A stretch of 64,000 nucleotides of DNA from Tenacibaculum jejuense (GTDB lineage: Bacteria; Bacteroidota; Bacteroidia; Flavobacteriales; Flavobacteriaceae). Every line of letters starts with the position of its first letter. Positions within the stretch are counted from its first letter, which is position 1. Shown one piece after another: positions 1-9,452 of this stretch. Both the position numbers and the translations under genes were made by a program. Below the pieces are notes generated by a model that saw nothing but the letters and a program-made list of their open reading frames with translations, had not been told where the DNA came from and searched no databases. The stretch is taken from NCBI RefSeq assembly GCF_900198195.1, contig NZ_LT899436.1, forward strand, positions 2,261,001 to 2,325,000. Reading direction: 5' to 3'.

Positions 1-1211
1 AAATTATGTTCACCTACTAAGGTTTCTTCCAGTTTATAATTATTGAATTCTTCTTTACTTGCATGCGCTCCAGAAGTTAAAGGAGAACAAGTTAAATCAT
101 ATAAAGGGTAAACACTACTACTTTCTTTCATTACACTTAATGCTGTGTGATGACGATCTCCATCTAAAAAAATAACACCTTCAATTTTTGCTTCTCTAAT
201 TTTACGAATTAAATAAGCTCTTTCCTTTGGAAAAATAGCATAGTTTTCATGCATGGCTTCAGAACTTAATACTTGACCTCCGATAGCAATAAATTTAAAA
301 GGAGCTCTACTAGATGATAATGCATTAATTAACCAATCGATTTGTTCTTCACCTAACATTTGACGTTCACCTGTGAAATTCCTATTTGCCGTTCTGTAAT
401 AACGGTTATCTAACATGAAGAAGTCTAAATCTCCCCATTGAAAAGAACCTGTAATTCCGCCAGTTCCTAAAGCATCATAATTAGGATTTCCCCAGAAAAG
501 TTTGAACATTTCTACAGCAGTATTTTTTAAAGGAAAACTTCCATCAGAATCATTCGGACCAAAATCATGATCATCCCAAATTGCATAATTATGTGTAGAA
601 GCCAATAAAGGTTGTAATTCTTTTAAAGATCTTGTATGCGTATATCTATGTAAAAAACCAGTACGAGAACTCCAATCGGCTTCTCTTAAATATGTATTGT
701 CACCTAACCAAAGCATAAAATCTGGTCTTTTAGAGTGAATGGTTGTAAAAATTTCATAACTACTACCATAAGGTTTTCCTGGTCTATCAAAACGAGTTTC
801 ATTAACATAAGCACAACTCCCTATCGCGAAATTAATTTCAGGAGGATCTGTTCTCCACTGCCAAAGTGTTTGCGATTGAAATTCCATTGGGTAATTTCTT
901 TTTACTTTTTTACCATTTACATACACCTCATATGTATATTTTTTTCCTGGTAGTACTTTATCCGCCACTAATTGAGCTACAAAACCATCTTTTTTATTGG
1001 TTGTATACATATCTGTTTTAAAGCGTTCTTTAGGATTTAATTGATCAAAATATTCAAAATGAACTTCAGAAGCTTTAGTGGTTTGGACCCATAATAAAAC
1101 TTCACGCATCGTTGAATATCCTACCATTGGTCCCGATTGAATTTTATCTTGAGCAAAACCAACATAGCCAGAAACTACTAGTAGTACAACAAGAAATAAC
1201 TTTTTAATCAT
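1..1211 (-). CDS. PhoD-like alkaline phosphatase/phosphodiesterase, C-terminus cut by window start
   Basis: About 403 residues are visible; the stop lies outside the window. The start is the ATG read from 1211, giving a signal peptide (MIKKLFLVVLLVVSGYVGFA, then Q), so the enzyme is exported. The metallophosphatase motifs of the PhoD family are readable: GSCAY, WLGDNTY near residue 169, IWDDHDFGPND near residue 210 and LDGDRHH near residue 349. PhoD enzymes are metal-dependent phosphomonoesterases/phosphodiesterases that release phosphate from organic esters in the periplasm or outside the cell. An N-terminal beta-rich segment (residues ~25-120) precedes the catalytic part, as usual in the family. 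It is one of only two leftward genes in the left half of the window. Substrate is not deducible. Confidence 0.9.
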   Translation of the reverse strand, partial: MIKKLFLVVLLVVSGYVGFAQDKIQSGPMVGYSTMREVLLWVQTTKASEVHFEYFDQLNPKERFKTDMYTTNKKDGFVAQLVADKVLPGKKYTYEVYVNGKKVKRNYPMEFQSQTLWQWRTDPPEINFAIGSCAYVNETRFDRPGKPYGSSYEIFTTIHSKRPDFMLWLGDNTYLREADWSSRTGFLHRYTHTRSLKELQPLLASTHNYAIWDDHDFGPNDSDGSFPLKNTAVEMFKLFWGNPNYDALGTGGITGSFQWGDLDFFMLDNRYYRTANRNFTGERQMLGEEQIDWLINALSSSRAPFKFIAIGGQVLSSEAMHENYAIFPKERAYLIRKIREAKIEGVIFLDGDRHHTALSVMKESSSVYPLYDLTCSPLTSGAHASKEEFNNYKLEETLVGEHN

Positions 1212-1384
1212 GAAATAAAAATTAATGTAATTATTGGTTTAATTGTTAGACAAAGTTAAAGTTATTGTTTGATATAATGTTTTTAAAAGATAAAGAAAGC
1301 ATTAGAGTAACATGACCTTCTGATAAAATTCTCTTTTAAAGAACAATGACTATATTTATAACACCAAATAAAATACGATCACTA

Positions 1385-2227
1385 ATGAAATCACTAAACT
1401 CTATTCTAGTATTAATTACCTTATCTTTTGTAATCTCTTGTAAGGAAAAGACTGAGGCTAAACCTAAGGCTGAAACTCCTGTAGCAGAAAAGACAATAAA
1501 AATTAAAGGAGAAGAAGTTACTTATGTTTCTGATTCTACAAATTTGAAAGGTTACATTGCTTTTGATGAAAATAACAAAGGGAAACGTCCAGGTATACTT
1601 ATTGTTCACGAATGGTGGGGACATAACAATTACGTAAGAGAACGTGCAGATATGTTAGCAGAATTAGGATATACTGCCATTGCTGTTGATATGTACGGAG
1701 ATGGAAAACAAGCAAATCACCCAAGTGATGCAGGTAAATTTGCTGGAAATGTAATGAAAAACTTACCTGTAGCAAAAAAGCGTTTTAATGCTGCTGTAGA
1801 ATTATTAAAAAATCATGAATCAGTAAATGGAGAAAAAATTGCTGCTATCGGATATTGCTTTGGAGGAAGTGTAGCATTAACTATGGCTAACAGCGGATTT
1901 GATTTAGATGCTGTTGCTGCTTTTCATAGTGGAGTTGCATTACCAGTAATGCCAAATAAAGATTTAAAAGCTCAAGTTTTAGTTTGTAATGGAGCAGATG
2001 ATCCTTTTGTAAGTCCTGAATCTGTAACAACTTTTAAATCTGCTTTAGATTCAATAGGAGCAAAGTATCAGTATTTTTCTTATCCTGGTGCTAAACATAG
2101 TTTTACTTCTAAAACTGCTGATGAAAATGGTAAAAAATTCAATTTACCTTTGGCGTATAATGCAGAAGCTGATAAAAAATCTTGGAATAGTTTACAGGAT
2201 TTACTTAAAAGAGTATTTAATGATTAA
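1385..2227 (+). CDS. Dienelactone hydrolase family lipoprotein
   Basis: An in-frame ATG exists at 1346, but the ATG at 1385 directly begins a lipoprotein signal (MKSLNSILVLITLSFVISCKEK) whose cysteine would be lipidated, so 1385 is preferred (280 residues). The alpha/beta-hydrolase core is of the dienelactone-hydrolase type: HEWWGHNNYVRERADMLAELGY, a cysteine nucleophile elbow GYCFGG (Cys158), acid region GADDPF (Asp205/206) and PGAKHSF (His238). Known family members hydrolyse dienelactones or other esters; substrate here is unknown. The lipid anchor implies a periplasmic or outer-membrane location. It converges on the next gene, with a shared hairpin terminator between them. Confidence 0.88.
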   Translation: MKSLNSILVLITLSFVISCKEKTEAKPKAETPVAEKTIKIKGEEVTYVSDSTNLKGYIAFDENNKGKRPGILIVHEWWGHNNYVRERADMLAELGYTAIAVDMYGDGKQANHPSDAGKFAGNVMKNLPVAKKRFNAAVELLKNHESVNGEKIAAIGYCFGGSVALTMANSGFDLDAVAAFHSGVALPVMPNKDLKAQVLVCNGADDPFVSPESVTTFKSALDSIGAKYQYFSYPGAKHSFTSKTADENGKKFNLPLAYNAEADKKSWNSLQDLLKRVFND

Positions 2228-2320
2228 TTTATTTTGTTTTTACATTAATAATTATTAAATTTAAATAATAAATTGATAAGGTAATAGCCTTATTTTAAGT
2301 CCCCCAAGGTTTTTTAACCT

Positions 2321-2356
2321 AAAAAGTCTCTTGAAGTTAAAATCAAGAGACTTTTT
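2321..2356. terminator. Bidirectional rho-independent terminator
   Basis: A perfect 14-bp stem (AAAAAGTCTCTTGA pairing with TCAAGAGACTTTTT) with an 8-nt loop lies between two convergent genes. A-rich and T-rich ends on both sides allow it to work in either direction. Confidence 0.93.
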
Positions 2357-2376
2357 ATTTATAATATCAGTTATTT

Positions 2377-5300
2377 TTATTTCATTTTAATAGCTCCAAT
2401 ACCTGCTTTCCATAATTTTTCATTAAATGCAGGAATTGTATTATTAATTAAATCTTCCGCTGTCTTTTTTAAAGTACTCCATTGTTTATCTAATTCTGCT
2501 TTAGTGTCAATTGAAGCCTGAGTAACTTTTGGTAAGCTTCCACTAGTTTGATTCATAAGGAACAAATACTCAGCAGAAAATTTATTTTCAAAATTTTCAA
2601 CATCATCATAAGCTTGAGATCTACGTTGAACCATCAATTCATCCCAAGCTTTTATTTCTTTCAAAAGCTTTTTTCCTTCTGCAATTAAAGATTCATTGTT
2701 ATTTCCCTTTTTCATTTGTTGAATAGACTTCTTGATGTCTTTAGAGATGTTACTCAATAAATTTACCTTAGTATGCATATCTGTAACATTAGCTTCCATC
2801 TGACTCATAATTTGATCATATTCTTCAAATTCAGCCTTAGTAATATTATAATTTGGATTTTCTTTTATAATAGCAGTTGTTGTGTATGTTTTTCCATCAT
2901 AAGATAATTTCATAGTATAAGTGCCAGGAGCAACTCTATGACCTCTGAAATTAGCTTCAATATAAACTTTAGGAATACCTGGAACAATTTTATGCTGCAT
3001 ATTCCATACAAAACGATTTAATCCTTTTTTCTTTGATAATCTTGGAGCTCTAGGTGCACCACCTCCATTGTGAGGAATATAGTTTTTATCACTTTCTGAA
3101 GTATAGGTATTTATAGTTTTACCTTTATCATCAAGAACAGTAAGGGTTACAGGTTTAGATTTATCAATTGAAGGTAAATCGTAATACAATTCAATTCCAT
3201 TTGCAGGATTTACACCTACAAAGTTTTGCATACCATTAAAACTAGAAATATTACCACTCATTCTACTTCCCCAATTTCCATAGTAAATAGGTTCAGGAGT
3301 ATATACTTTTACTGATTTATTTTTCTTTTTATACTGAGATAATAATGACAAATTATCTAAAATCCAGAAAGCTCTACCAGAAGTACCTACAATTAAATCA
3401 TTCTGATGCACTTTTAAATCTAAAATTGGAGTTACGGGAAGGTTTCTTTGAAATGATTCCCAATTTGCTCCATCATTAAATGAGATATAAACACCTAATT
3501 CAGTACCAGCATATAATAAACCTTTTTTAGTTTTATCTTCTCTAATAACTCTTGTGTGCGCACCGTAAGGAATTCCTGTATTGATAGATTTCCATGTTTT
3601 TCCATAATTTGAACTCTTAAATAGGGCAGGAGTATAATCACCCAATTTATATTTAGTTGTTGCAATGTAAACAACTGCAGGATTGTGTGGAGATACTTCA
3701 ATTGCGTTTACCAACGTTTCTCCAAGATTTTTAGGTGTAATATTTTGCCAAGTTTTTCCATTATCTTTAGTAATATGGACCAGACCATCGTCACTTCCTG
3801 AATAAAAAACTCCTTTTTCATGTGGTGATTCTATTAAATAACTAATAGTACCATAATTTTCTGCTCCAACGGCTTCATTAGTATAAGGTCCACCACCTTT
3901 TCCTTGTTTTTTATCAATATTTCTGGTTAAATCAGGAGAAAAATGTGTCCAGTTTTTACCTAAATCTGTTGATTTTAACACTAATTGAGCTCCATGAAAA
4001 ATTGTGTTTGGTTCATGTTGAGACCAAATAATTGGAGCATTCCAATTGTACAAATATTTCATATCTCTAGCAGCTTTTCCTAAATATTGAAGCGGAGCTG
4101 CCATAATATTAGTACTAATCATATTTTCCATATCCAAAACTTCAATAGTTCCTAAATAACTACCTCCAACAACAATTTTTGGATTGTTTTTATCAAAAGC
4201 CAAAAAAGCACTTTCTCCACCTGCAGATCTTGTCCAATTACGTTCAGAAATACTATAACCAGTCATATTCATACTGGCGATTCTGATAGAAGAATTGTCT
4301 TGTTGACCAGCATAAATGTTATATGGAAATAAATTATCTACATTAATTCTATAAAACTGAGATGTTGGCATAATGTTTTGAGTAGACCAACTTTTTCCGA
4401 AGTTAAAAGAGATTGCAGCACCACCGTCATTTGCAATCACCATATTTTTTGAATTGTTTGGATTAATCCATAAATCATGATAATCTCCGTGAGTTCCGGT
4501 AATTCTTTCCCAACTTTTTCCACCATTTTTAGAGCGTAATGCAGGAGCACTTAACACATATATAGTTTCATCATCATTAGGATCAATAAAAACTTCAGTA
4601 TAATACCATGCACGTTGTGTTAATCTATTATCTCCGCTTACTAAAGACCAACTTTTTCCTGCGTTGTTAGAAACATATAATCCACTATTGTCTTTTTGTG
4701 TATCACTTTCTACTAAAGCATATACTTTATTGCTATTACTTCTAGAAACAGCAACAGCTAGTTTTCCAAGTTCTTTTGGTAATCCTTTATGAATTTTTTT
4801 CCATGTTTCACCTGCGTCGTCAGACTTATAAATTCCACTTCCTTCGCCACCACTTATCATTTTCCATGGCGTTCTTTGGTGATGCCATAAGGCTGCATAT
4901 AAAATTTGTGGATTATTAACATCTATTGATAGTTCTGAAGCTCCAGAAAAATCATTTACAAATAAAGTTTTTTTCCAAGTTTTACCTCCATCAATAGATT
5001 TATAAACACCTCTTTCTGAAGTAGGAGAAGAGTATTTTCCTTGTGCGGCTACATAAACAATATCAGGATTGGTTGGATGTATTACAATTCTTGAAATTTG
5101 TTCTGTTTTGGTTAATCCAATATGTTTCCAAGTTTTACCAGCATCTGTTGATTTATAAACACCATCACCGTAAGAAGTCATAACTCCACGAATAGCATGT
5201 TCTCCCATTCCAACATAAATAATATTTGGATTACTTTCTGATGCAGCAACAGCTCCGACAGAACCTGTTTTAAAAAAAACATCACTTATATTCTTCCAAT

Positions 5301-5514
5301 GTTGTCCTGCGTCTTCTGTTTTCCAAAGTCCACCTCCTGTAGTTCCCATATAATACGTAAGTGGGTTATTTACAACACCAGTAGCACTCACAGAACGTCC
5401 ACCTCTAAAAGGTCCAATATTTCTATATTTCATTGAAGAAAAATATTGATTAGCTTCTTGTGCCATTATCAATATTGGAAAAGAGATTAATAAAATAATA
5501 ATCCTAAAATTCAT
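2377..5514 (-). CDS. Secreted sortilin/VPS10-like beta-propeller protein (BNR/Asp-box repeats)
   Basis: The ATG read from 5514 starts a clean signal peptide ([19 protein letters not shown]); an upstream in-frame start at 5583 would add 23 residues that spoil it. The 1045-residue product has many Asp-box-like units (for example [56 protein letters not shown]), the signature of 10-bladed VPS10/sortilin or sialidase-like propellers. The first two thirds is propeller; the C-terminal part (~720-1045) has a beta-sandwich-like section and a helical tail. Such exported proteins are common in Bacteroidetes and are often called glycosyl hydrolases, but no catalytic residues can be assigned and a binding or peptidase-associated role is equally possible. 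Confidence 0.85.
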   Translation of the reverse strand: MNFRIIILLISFPILIMAQEANQYFSSMKYRNIGPFRGGRSVSATGVVNNPLTYYMGTTGGGLWKTEDAGQHWKNISDVFFKTGSVGAVAASESNPNIIYVGMGEHAIRGVMTSYGDGVYKSTDAGKTWKHIGLTKTEQISRIVIHPTNPDIVYVAAQGKYSSPTSERGVYKSIDGGKTWKKTLFVNDFSGASELSIDVNNPQILYAALWHHQRTPWKMISGGEGSGIYKSDDAGETWKKIHKGLPKELGKLAVAVSRSNSNKVYALVESDTQKDNSGLYVSNNAGKSWSLVSGDNRLTQRAWYYTEVFIDPNDDETIYVLSAPALRSKNGGKSWERITGTHGDYHDLWINPNNSKNMVIANDGGAAISFNFGKSWSTQNIMPTSQFYRINVDNLFPYNIYAGQQDNSSIRIASMNMTGYSISERNWTRSAGGESAFLAFDKNNPKIVVGGSYLGTIEVLDMENMISTNIMAAPLQYLGKAARDMKYLYNWNAPIIWSQHEPNTIFHGAQLVLKSTDLGKNWTHFSPDLTRNIDKKQGKGGGPYTNEAVGAENYGTISYLIESPHEKGVFYSGSDDGLVHITKDNGKTWQNITPKNLGETLVNAIEVSPHNPAVVYIATTKYKLGDYTPALFKSSNYGKTWKSINTGIPYGAHTRVIREDKTKKGLLYAGTELGVYISFNDGANWESFQRNLPVTPILDLKVHQNDLIVGTSGRAFWILDNLSLLSQYKKKNKSVKVYTPEPIYYGNWGSRMSGNISSFNGMQNFVGVNPANGIELYYDLPSIDKSKPVTLTVLDDKGKTINTYTSESDKNYIPHNGGGAPRAPRLSKKKGLNRFVWNMQHKIVPGIPKVYIEANFRGHRVAPGTYTMKLSYDGKTYTTTAIIKENPNYNITKAEFEEYDQIMSQMEANVTDMHTKVNLLSNISKDIKKSIQQMKKGNNNESLIAEGKKLLKEIKAWDELMVQRRSQAYDDVENFENKFSAEYLFLMNQTSGSLPKVTQASIDTKAELDKQWSTLKKTAEDLINNTIPAFNEKLWKAGIGAIKMK

Positions 5515-5782
5515 GTTTAAAAAAGATATTTGATTGATATTTTTCAAAAAGCATAAAAATAAAAAGAATAATTCTTTTGACAATCAAATTAAAAAAGCAA
5601 AAAACATGTTCTTCTATGAATAATTTTGAATTAATGAAGTTTTTGTTGAAGTAGTTAATTTGATCTTTGAAATTTATTAGGAATTATTTATTTTTGAAAT
5701 AAAACCATATTTTTCAATACTTTAAAAACAGGAAAAACACGGTATATCAATATATTATATGGATAACATTAATTAAATTTAT

Positions 5783-5906
5783 TATGTTTGTTTAACAAAA
5801 AACCCATTAAGATTAAACAATTTTAACTATATATCAGATCAATGATCGTTGGGGGAAATAATGATTATTTGATCAAAAAGCCTACGAAATTATATCGTAG
5901 GCTTTT
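5783..5906 (+). ncRNA. Candidate small RNA ending at a terminator
   Basis: The stretch 5584-6280 has no convincing ORF. A Bacteroidetes -7 box TATGTTTG sits at 5783-5790 with no good -33 partner, and a strong terminator ends at 5906. A transcript of about 110 nt would contain an inner hairpin (TGATC 5843-5847 with GATCA 5871-5875) that exposes GGGGG at 5851-5855. No RNA family is recognised. Confidence 0.35.
5876..5906 (+). terminator. Rho-independent terminator in gene-free stretch
   Basis: A 12-bp perfect stem (AAAAGCCTACGA with TCGTAGGCTTTT) with a 7-nt loop. No protein-coding gene ends just before it on the plus strand, so it probably ends a small RNA. Confidence 0.85.
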
Positions 5907-6071
5907 CCGCTCTTATTTAATCATTAATTAGCTATATTATAACAATAAACTTTTTTAATAATTTATATTATTTATAATTCATATTAAATACCTATATTAC
6001 AATTGATTATAAACGAAAAGATTATATTTATTATAATTAGAATTGATTCCCCCGCAATTTTACTTAAACCT

Positions 6072-6105
6072 AAAATGCCTTTTGTCAACAAACAAAAGGC
6101 ATTTT
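6072..6105 (+). terminator. Second rho-independent terminator in the same gene-free stretch
   Basis: A 14-bp stem (AAAATGCCTTTTGT with ACAAAAGGCATTTT), 6-nt loop and following T-rich bases. The segment before it (5907-6071) has no ORF; it contains CCCCC at 6049-6053, complementary to the GGGGG of the preceding candidate RNA. Confidence 0.83.
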
Positions 6106-6218
6106 ATTTTCTAATCATTACATTGTTAAAATTCTTACCATTTACAAAATACTTTTAACCAAACATTGTTCTTCAATTTTATATGTAATAATCTATTTAA
6201 AATAGATGTCTATTAAGG

Positions 6219-6226
6219 TATCTTTG
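6219..6226 (+). promoter_or_regulatory. -7 promoter element for the MscS gene
   Basis: TATCTTTG fits the Bacteroidetes TAnnTTTG -7 consensus, about 55 bp before the next start codon. No clear -33 TTTG is seen at normal spacing. Confidence 0.45.
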
Positions 6227-6280
6227 AACTTTTAATAATATTTTTAAAAGACAATTAATTACAAAGCTTAAAAGATTAGG

Positions 6281-6772
6281 ATGCATACAATAATTATAAA
6301 AATATCATTTCTAGTAGTATTATTAATTATAGCGATTAATATCACAAAAAGATTAACAAAAACCTACATTACTAAAAATGCTATAGAACCACATAGAAGA
6401 AAGCTAATCTTGAATCTTTTTTATTTAGTTTATTTTTTATCTGCGTTCTTTGTTCTTCTATTAATACTAGGAATAGAATTTAAGCAGTTTGGAGTTTTTG
6501 CTTCCTCAATATTAGCAGTATTAGGAGTAGGCTTTTTTGCACAATGGTCAATGTTATCAAATTTAACAGCTAGTGTGATACTGTTTTTTTATCATCCGAT
6601 GCGAATAGGAAATACAGTTAAAATCTTAGATAAAGAATACGATTTGACTGGTGAAATAAAAGATATTACAGGTTTTTATGTACTTCTTTACATTCCTGAA
6701 ACTAAAAGACACATTACCATACCTAACATAGTAATGCTGTATAAAGGAATTGAACTTAAAGGAAAAAATTAA
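6281..6772 (+). CDS. Short MscS-family mechanosensitive channel
   Basis: This 163-residue protein has three predicted helices (about 4-23, 43-66 and 70-102). The third is the MscS pore region followed by the typical segment LTASVILFFYHPMRIGNTVKI and a short beta domain (IKDITGFYVLLYIPETKRHITIPN). MscS channels open under membrane tension and release solutes on osmotic downshock. At 163 residues it lacks the large C-terminal vestibule of the 286-residue E. coli MscS, so it is a minimal version; similar short forms are common in Flavobacteriia. It is monocistronic by appearance. Confidence 0.85.
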   Translation: MHTIIIKISFLVVLLIIAINITKRLTKTYITKNAIEPHRRKLILNLFYLVYFLSAFFVLLLILGIEFKQFGVFASSILAVLGVGFFAQWSMLSNLTASVILFFYHPMRIGNTVKILDKEYDLTGEIKDITGFYVLLYIPETKRHITIPNIVMLYKGIELKGKN

Positions 6773-6855
6773 ATTTAATCACCTTAAAAAGTGACAAATG
6801 ATATTAAAATAGACTCACTTTAAAAAACAAAAATCTATGATTTGATAGATGAATT

Positions 6856-6889
6856 TTTGTCCATCTAAAATTGTAAAATATTATTTTTG
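6856..6889 (+). promoter_or_regulatory. Bacteroidetes-type promoter
   Basis: TTTG at 6856-6859, 22 bp, then TATTTTTG at 6882-6889, matching the -33/-7 architecture. Transcription would start near 6895, about 19 nt before the TTG start of the following gene, which supports that start. Confidence 0.6.
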
Positions 6890-6913
6890 TGATGTACACA
6901 TAAATATAGAAAC

Positions 6914-7513
6914 TTGTTACAAAAAAGACAACAATTACCTCAATTCCAAATAACAGAACCAGATTACTTTATATTTTGTTTAGAAGCAGTACAGGATATA
7001 GAAATAACTAAAGTTACTCCAACGCAACAGAAATTAGAAGAGTTAACGATAGATTTTGGTATTACTAGTATTTATCAAACTTGTGATACTATTGAAGGAT
7101 TGGAAGAAAGTTTAAATGCTTTGGTTTTAGATGATCATAATTTTAAAAACTATGAAATTATTTATCTAGTCATGACTGGCGAATCGAATAGTATTTGTTT
7201 AAATGGTTATTTATATAATTTACAAGAAATTGCAGAAATATTTGAAGGACGATTGAATGACAAAATATTACATTTTGCTAACTCAAAAGTTTTAGATTTA
7301 GAAGAAGATGAAGCTCAATATTTCTTAGATATTACAGGAGCAAAAGCTATTTCCGGTTATGGATACGAGTTTAATGGAATTGCTAGTTCCAATTTAGATA
7401 AAGTATTTTTTAATTTATTTAAAGAAGATGACAATATGTTTGAGGTTGTAGAAAAACTACACCAAAAGCATTATAAGTTATGTAAAATGCTAGATTTTAG
7501 ATTGTATTATTAG
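6914..7513 (+). CDS. Caspase-like-fold (DUF6642/CHAT-like) protein lacking the catalytic pair
   Basis: 199 residues starting at a TTG; no ATG is available near a well-placed promoter. The middle of the protein (about 75-150) has the order seen in CHAT/caspase-like proteins: a hydrophobic strand YEIIYLVMTGES where a His-Gly is expected, a L-NGYLYNLQEIAEIF helix, a strand ILHFANSKVLDL where a Ser/Gly-Cys is expected, then FLDITGAKAISGYG. The expected His is Thr (MTGE) and the Cys is absent (NSK), so if the fold reading is right the protein is a pseudo-enzyme. The similarity to DUF6642 is from memory of the motif order, not a search. It stands alone, with its own promoter. Confidence 0.5.
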   Translation: MLQKRQQLPQFQITEPDYFIFCLEAVQDIEITKVTPTQQKLEELTIDFGITSIYQTCDTIEGLEESLNALVLDDHNFKNYEIIYLVMTGESNSICLNGYLYNLQEIAEIFEGRLNDKILHFANSKVLDLEEDEAQYFLDITGAKAISGYGYEFNGIASSNLDKVFFNLFKEDDNMFEVVEKLHQKHYKLCKMLDFRLYY

Positions 7514-8049
7514 TCATATTTTAAGCTTAACAATAGAAATCAAATATATTATTACATTTTATCATCAGCCAAGAAATAAAAAACATACTATAACTCTAAG
7601 TATACTAGTGGCTACGATGAAATCGAATTAAAAAACAAAAATTAAAGCACTGATTTTTAAACTCTTATTAAAAAGATCAAAAAAAACTAAAAAAAGTTTT
7701 TCATATTAAAAAAAAGAATATATTTACCGCATCTTATGGATAAGTCGAATGTTACGTTTTACTTATTTCGTTAGTAACTTTTGTTTGAAGACTCAGAGTT
7801 ACTTTGCGTTTTGGAAACGCAGCGAAAAAATTAAGGTGTCTTCCTTTTTACTTAATAATTCACTGCCGCTAAACTTTTATAGACAGAGCGGAGATTGTTT
7901 GGCTTTACGAGTCTAAATATTCATTTTTTTATTGACATAGTTATTTAATCGCTGAAATATAGCGATGAGATACTCTTTTGATTGTATTCAAAAAAACGGT
8001 TTATCCACTTTTTTGGAATAGAATTCAACACCCTAATTTCAAATAAAAA
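7514..8049 (+). promoter_or_regulatory. Long gene-free leader before arginine decarboxylase, with several stem-loops
   Basis: No ORF of note in 536 bp. The part from about 7735 is richer in G+C and in pairing: GTTAC/GTAAC (7751-7755 with 7774-7778), GAAGAC/GTCTTC (7787-7792 with 7838-7843) enclosing TGCGTTT/AAACGCA (7805-7811 with 7815-7821), CCGCT/AGCGG (7866-7870 with 7887-7891) and ATCGCT/AGCGAT (7948-7953 with 7961-7966). A TATATTTAC box lies just upstream (about 7730). This could be a structured 5' leader of the polyamine operon or an independent RNA; no known riboswitch is recognised. Confidence 0.35.
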
Positions 8050-9441
8050 ATGAACATAAAATATATAGATTTAATAGATCAAACTTTTAATTTTCCGCAA
8101 CAGGAATTTAAGGTAAAAAACAACAAACTACAATTTCATGATATTGATTTAATGCAATTGGTAAAAATGTATGGAGCTCCATTAAAGTTTACATATTTAC
8201 CTAAAATATCTGAAAATATTATTAATGCCAAAGACTGGTTTAATAACGCTATCAAAAAAGTTAATTACAAAGGAAATTATCATTATTGCTATTGTACTAA
8301 AAGCTCACACTTTAAATACATTTTAGATGAAGCTTTAAAAAACAATATCCATATTGAAACTTCTTCTGCTTTTGACATAGATATCGTAAAATCATTAAAA
8401 AAGTCTGGTAAATTAAGTGATAATGCTTACGTATTATGTAATGGTTTTAAAAGAGATCAATACATAGCAAATATTGTAAGTTTAATAGACGGAGGTCATA
8501 AAAACTGTATTCCAATAATTGATAATTACGAAGAATTAGATCTCATTTTAGATGAAACAAGTAGCAAATTCAATATTGGTATTCGAATAGCTTCAGAAGA
8601 AGAACCTAAGTTTGAGTTTTATACAAGTAGACTTGGTATTGGTTATAAAAACATTGTAAACTTTTATAAAAAAGAAATAGCTCAAAATCCTCAAGTAGAT
8701 TTAAAAATGCTTCATTTCTTCATAAATACAGGAATAAAAGACACAGCTTATTACTGGAATGAATTAACCAAATGCTTGAAAGTATACATAGAGTTAAAGA
8801 AAATTTGTCCGACACTAAATAGCTTAAATATTGGAGGAGGATTTCCTATTAAAAATTCACTGGCTTTTGAGTATGATTATCAATACATGATTGAAGAAAT
8901 TATTTCTCAGATAAAAATTGCTTGTGATGAAGCGGAAGTTGATACACCCGATATTTTCACAGAATTTGGAAGTTATACTGTTGGAGAAGCAGGTGGTGCT
9001 ATATATGAAGTTTTATATCAAAAAAAGCAAAACGACCGTGAAAAATGGAACATGATAAACTCTTCTTTTATAACAACATTGCCAGATAGTTGGGCAATTA
9101 ATAAAAGATTCATCATGCTTCCAGTAAATAGATGGAACGAAGAATATGAGCGTGTTTTATTAGGTGGTTTAACATGTGATAGCGATGATTATTATAATTC
9201 TGAACAACATATAAATGCGATCTATTTACCAAAGTACGACAAGAAGAAAACATTATATATAGGCTTTTTTAACACAGGTGCTTATCAAGAATCAATAGGA
9301 GGTTTTGGAGGATTACAACACTGTTTGATTCCAAACCCAAAACACATCTTAATAAGTAAAAACGAAAACGGAGATTTAACAACAAAACTATTTAAAGAAC
9401 AACAAAAAAGTGAAGAATTCTTGTCAATTCTTGGCTACTAA
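8050..9441 (+). CDS. speA: Arginine decarboxylase (short group IV type)
   Basis: 463 residues, a fold-III PLP-dependent decarboxylase of the alanine-racemase-like family. The PLP lysine lies in YHYCYCTKSSHFKYIL (near residue 84), the phosphate-binding glycines in LNIGGGFPIK and the C-terminal Cys/Asp active-site motif in GLTCDSDDYY. This length is that of the Bacteroidetes arginine decarboxylases, shorter than the ~630-residue E. coli SpeA. It converts arginine to agmatine. The agmatinase gene follows after 11 bp, which strongly favours arginine over diaminopimelate or ornithine as substrate. It is the first gene of a polyamine operon reaching at least to 12178. Confidence 0.9.
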   Translation: MNIKYIDLIDQTFNFPQQEFKVKNNKLQFHDIDLMQLVKMYGAPLKFTYLPKISENIINAKDWFNNAIKKVNYKGNYHYCYCTKSSHFKYILDEALKNNIHIETSSAFDIDIVKSLKKSGKLSDNAYVLCNGFKRDQYIANIVSLIDGGHKNCIPIIDNYEELDLILDETSSKFNIGIRIASEEEPKFEFYTSRLGIGYKNIVNFYKKEIAQNPQVDLKMLHFFINTGIKDTAYYWNELTKCLKVYIELKKICPTLNSLNIGGGFPIKNSLAFEYDYQYMIEEIISQIKIACDEAEVDTPDIFTEFGSYTVGEAGGAIYEVLYQKKQNDREKWNMINSSFITTLPDSWAINKRFIMLPVNRWNEEYERVLLGGLTCDSDDYYNSEQHINAIYLPKYDKKKTLYIGFFNTGAYQESIGGFGGLQHCLIPNPKHILISKNENGDLTTKLFKEQQKSEEFLSILGY

Positions 9442-9452
9442 AAAATAATACC

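Noticed and set aside
735..953. Rightward ORF antisense to the PhoD-like gene
   Set aside because: No similarity, no promoter, and it lies fully within a well-supported gene on the other strand; the same holds for the other short antisense ORFs across the window (for example 41030-41347 and 24511-24885).
8050..9441. Diaminopimelate decarboxylase
   Set aside because: Same fold, but length, the C-terminal GLTCDSDDYY motif and the adjacent agmatinase gene favour arginine decarboxylase.
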